The notes under the pieces were generated by a model. It was not told where the DNA came from. It saw only the letters and a list, made by a program, of their open reading frames with translations, and did no database searches. Positions 3,805 to 5,137 of a stretch of DNA of 5,137 nt are shown here, piece by piece. Source of the DNA: Gemmatimonadaceae bacterium (lineage in GTDB: Bacteria > Gemmatimonadota > Gemmatimonadetes > Gemmatimonadales > Gemmatimonadaceae). The stretch lies in contig JADGQU010000218.1 in NCBI GenBank assembly GCA_017881545.1, positions 1 to 5,137 on the forward strand. The letters are read 5' to 3'. Positions within the stretch are counted from its first letter, which is position 1. The number at the start of each line of letters is the position of its first letter. The position numbers and the translations under genes were made by a program.

Positions 3805-5137
3805 AGAGTTTGTCGCGCGCGGTTTTGGTTCTTGGCGCTGCGTTTTGTGGGCTCGCCACTCCGTTGCGCGCCGGGGCGCAGGCATCGGCGTATGTGCCGC
3901 TCGATGACATCGCGTACACCTACATCGATGCCTTGATGGCGCGAGGGCAGCTGCGTGAGCTGTCGATGCTCGAACGGCCGTTCACGGAAGGCGCGCTGCG
4001 CACCGCGATCGACTCCGCGCGCACGCGCGCGCCGGGACCCGCAGTCAGCTCTTTTCTCGACGCACTGTACGCGGCTGTCGAGAAATACGCCGTGCGCCCC
4101 GGGAATTCGGACACGTTGGCAGCGCAGAGTTTCCGTGCGCGCGGTACCGCCGATCTATATGTCACGGCCCAGACATCGGGGCGTCGGGAGCTCATGCTCG
4201 CTGATTCGGCGAACGATGTGCGGCCGGGCGGTGCGATTCGCCTCGTGATGGCGGGCGGCCCTGTCGTGGGTTTTACTCGAGCGATCATCGATACGCGGCT
4301 GAACGTCGACCCGGAGTTCGCGGGCAGAAAAGATCGCAAACTCAACGCCCGAACCGAGGACGGTTACGTCGGAGGCCAATGGAAATACGGGGAGCTGTCG
4401 TTGGGGCGAGTCGGACGAAATTGGGGTCCTCCGACGGTGTACGGCCTGATGCTCGGCAACTACGCTTACACCTACGATCATCTCTATGGCCGCATCGGCA
4501 CCGATCGTATCCATTGGTCGACGGTGATCACGCGGTTGGACGACAGCGCGGTCACGGCCGGCCCGGCGATCGAGCGCTACTTCTCGATTCATCGACTGTC
4601 GGTCCAATGGAAAAATCTCGAGCTCGCAGCCAGCGAGAGCTACGTCTACGCCGGAGCCGGCCGCGGATTCGAGCCGAGTCTGGTGAATCCATTCAACGTC
4701 TACGCATTATCCTGGCGTGGCGAGAACCAGGAGGGCAACCTCGGGCTCGGCGGTGAGTTTGCGCTGCGCGCCGATCGACTGGGCACATTCGCCGGACAGG
4801 TTTTCATCGACGACCTGCAGATCGATCGGAGCTGCAATCCGAACTGCAAGCAACCGTCGTCCTACGGGCTCACGCTGACTGCCGAGGGTTTGCCGCTAAC
4901 GGCCGATCAACGTTGGTTCGCGTCGTACACGCGAGTATCGAACCTGGCGTACAACAACAAGAATCCGGCGGAGAAATACGAGGTCTTTGGCGTCGGACTC
5001 GGTCGCGGGTTCAGTGACTACGACGAGATGAAGGTGGGACTCGACCTCGCGCTCGTTCCGCGAACGCCCCTGCGGCTTTATGCAGCGCATCGTCGTCAGG
5101 GCGAGGGTAGCTATAACACGCCGTTCCCACTTCCAGC
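3801..5137 (+). CDS. Wzi-like capsule-assembly family outer-membrane protein, partial (C-terminus beyond right edge)
   Basis: Open for 445 codons from a GTG at 3801 to the right edge, with no internal stop. Residues 1-28 are a clear signal peptide (MKSLSRAVLVLGAAFCGLAT, ending RAGAQA). Then comes YVPLDDIAYTYIDALMARGQ (31-50), followed by a helical stretch to about 95. This matches the N-terminal helical part of Wzi-family proteins, which in Klebsiella and E. coli K30 anchor group 1 capsule at the outer membrane. From about 112 onward the sequence alternates polar and hydrophobic residues rich in Tyr, Trp and Gly, as in a beta-barrel. It includes SLGRVGRNWGPPTVYG (200-215), the GR...WGP motif typical of the family. 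Cys345 and Cys349 are a close pair, perhaps a disulfide in a loop. The GTG overlaps the DUF2279-like stop (GTGA), so translation is probably coupled; the only nearby upstream sequence lacks a Shine-Dalgarno. It could instead be a different barrel with a related N-terminus. Confidence 0.75.
   Translation, partial: MKSLSRAVLVLGAAFCGLATPLRAGAQASAYVPLDDIAYTYIDALMARGQLRELSMLERPFTEGALRTAIDSARTRAPGPAVSSFLDALYAAVEKYAVRPGNSDTLAAQSFRARGTADLYVTAQTSGRRELMLADSANDVRPGGAIRLVMAGGPVVGFTRAIIDTRLNVDPEFAGRKDRKLNARTEDGYVGGQWKYGELSLGRVGRNWGPPTVYGLMLGNYAYTYDHLYGRIGTDRIHWSTVITRLDDSAVTAGPAIERYFSIHRLSVQWKNLELAASESYVYAGAGRGFEPSLVNPFNVYALSWRGENQEGNLGLGGEFALRADRLGTFAGQVFIDDLQIDRSCNPNCKQPSSYGLTLTAEGLPLTADQRWFASYTRVSNLAYNNKNPAEKYEVFGVGLGRGFSDYDEMKVGLDLALVPRTPLRLYAAHRRQGEGSYNTPFPLP

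Noticed and set aside
3920..4345. Minus-strand frames (3920-4345, 4155-4607) and a plus-strand frame at 4379-4756
   Set aside because: They overlap the continuous 445-codon Wzi-like frame, which has a signal peptide and family motifs; the shadows have none.
1..5137. CRISPR array, tRNA, rRNA, toxin-antitoxin or defence genes
   Set aside because: No regularly spaced repeats, cloverleaf or relevant protein motifs were seen on either strand.

Overview
The window reads as chromosome of a GC-rich diderm (Gram-negative-type) bacterium. Two genes belong to an Mla/MCE-type lipid transporter, one makes an ADP-heptose (LPS core) precursor, and two encode exported envelope proteins, one of them probably an outer-membrane barrel. 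The DUF2279-like and Wzi-like proteins resemble the long forms I know from Bacteroidetes, but base composition and codon use are GC-rich. Gemmatimonadota or a similar GC-rich diderm phylum is my best guess; this is an inference and no marker gene is present.

Layout. (a) Positions 1-1359, minus strand: mlaE (permease, GTG start) followed by mlaF (ATPase), joined by a 4-nt ATGA overlap. mlaF runs off the left edge before its signature and Walker B motifs. (b) Positions 1360-1754: a 395-bp divergent intergenic region. It holds small palindromes and an 11-bp-period direct repeat. Its most notable element is a 189-nt near-symmetrical imperfect inverted repeat (1530-1718). On the plus strand this folds into a rod of closing stem, weakly pairable middle section, long upper arm and tetraloop, with the size and geometry of a 6S RNA. 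(c) Positions 1755-5137, plus strand: a likely three-gene operon. It contains a stand-alone heptose-7-phosphate kinase (rfaE1/hldA type, GTG start), a 336-aa secreted DUF2279/YfiM-like protein (TTG start set by a GAGGAA Shine-Dalgarno), and a Wzi-like outer-membrane protein. The last begins at a GTG inside a GTGA overlap and runs off the right edge.

How the genes work together: all five proteins serve the outer membrane. MlaE/F would move phospholipids between the membranes, the kinase feeds LPS inner-core heptose synthesis, and the DUF2279/Wzi-like pair is translationally coupled and probably acts at the outer membrane or in surface-polysaccharide attachment. The likeliest undescribed element is the structured RNA between the two envelope operons; a possibly new functional pair is the DUF2279-Wzi couple. 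I see no defence system, CRISPR array, tRNA, rRNA or transposase gene.
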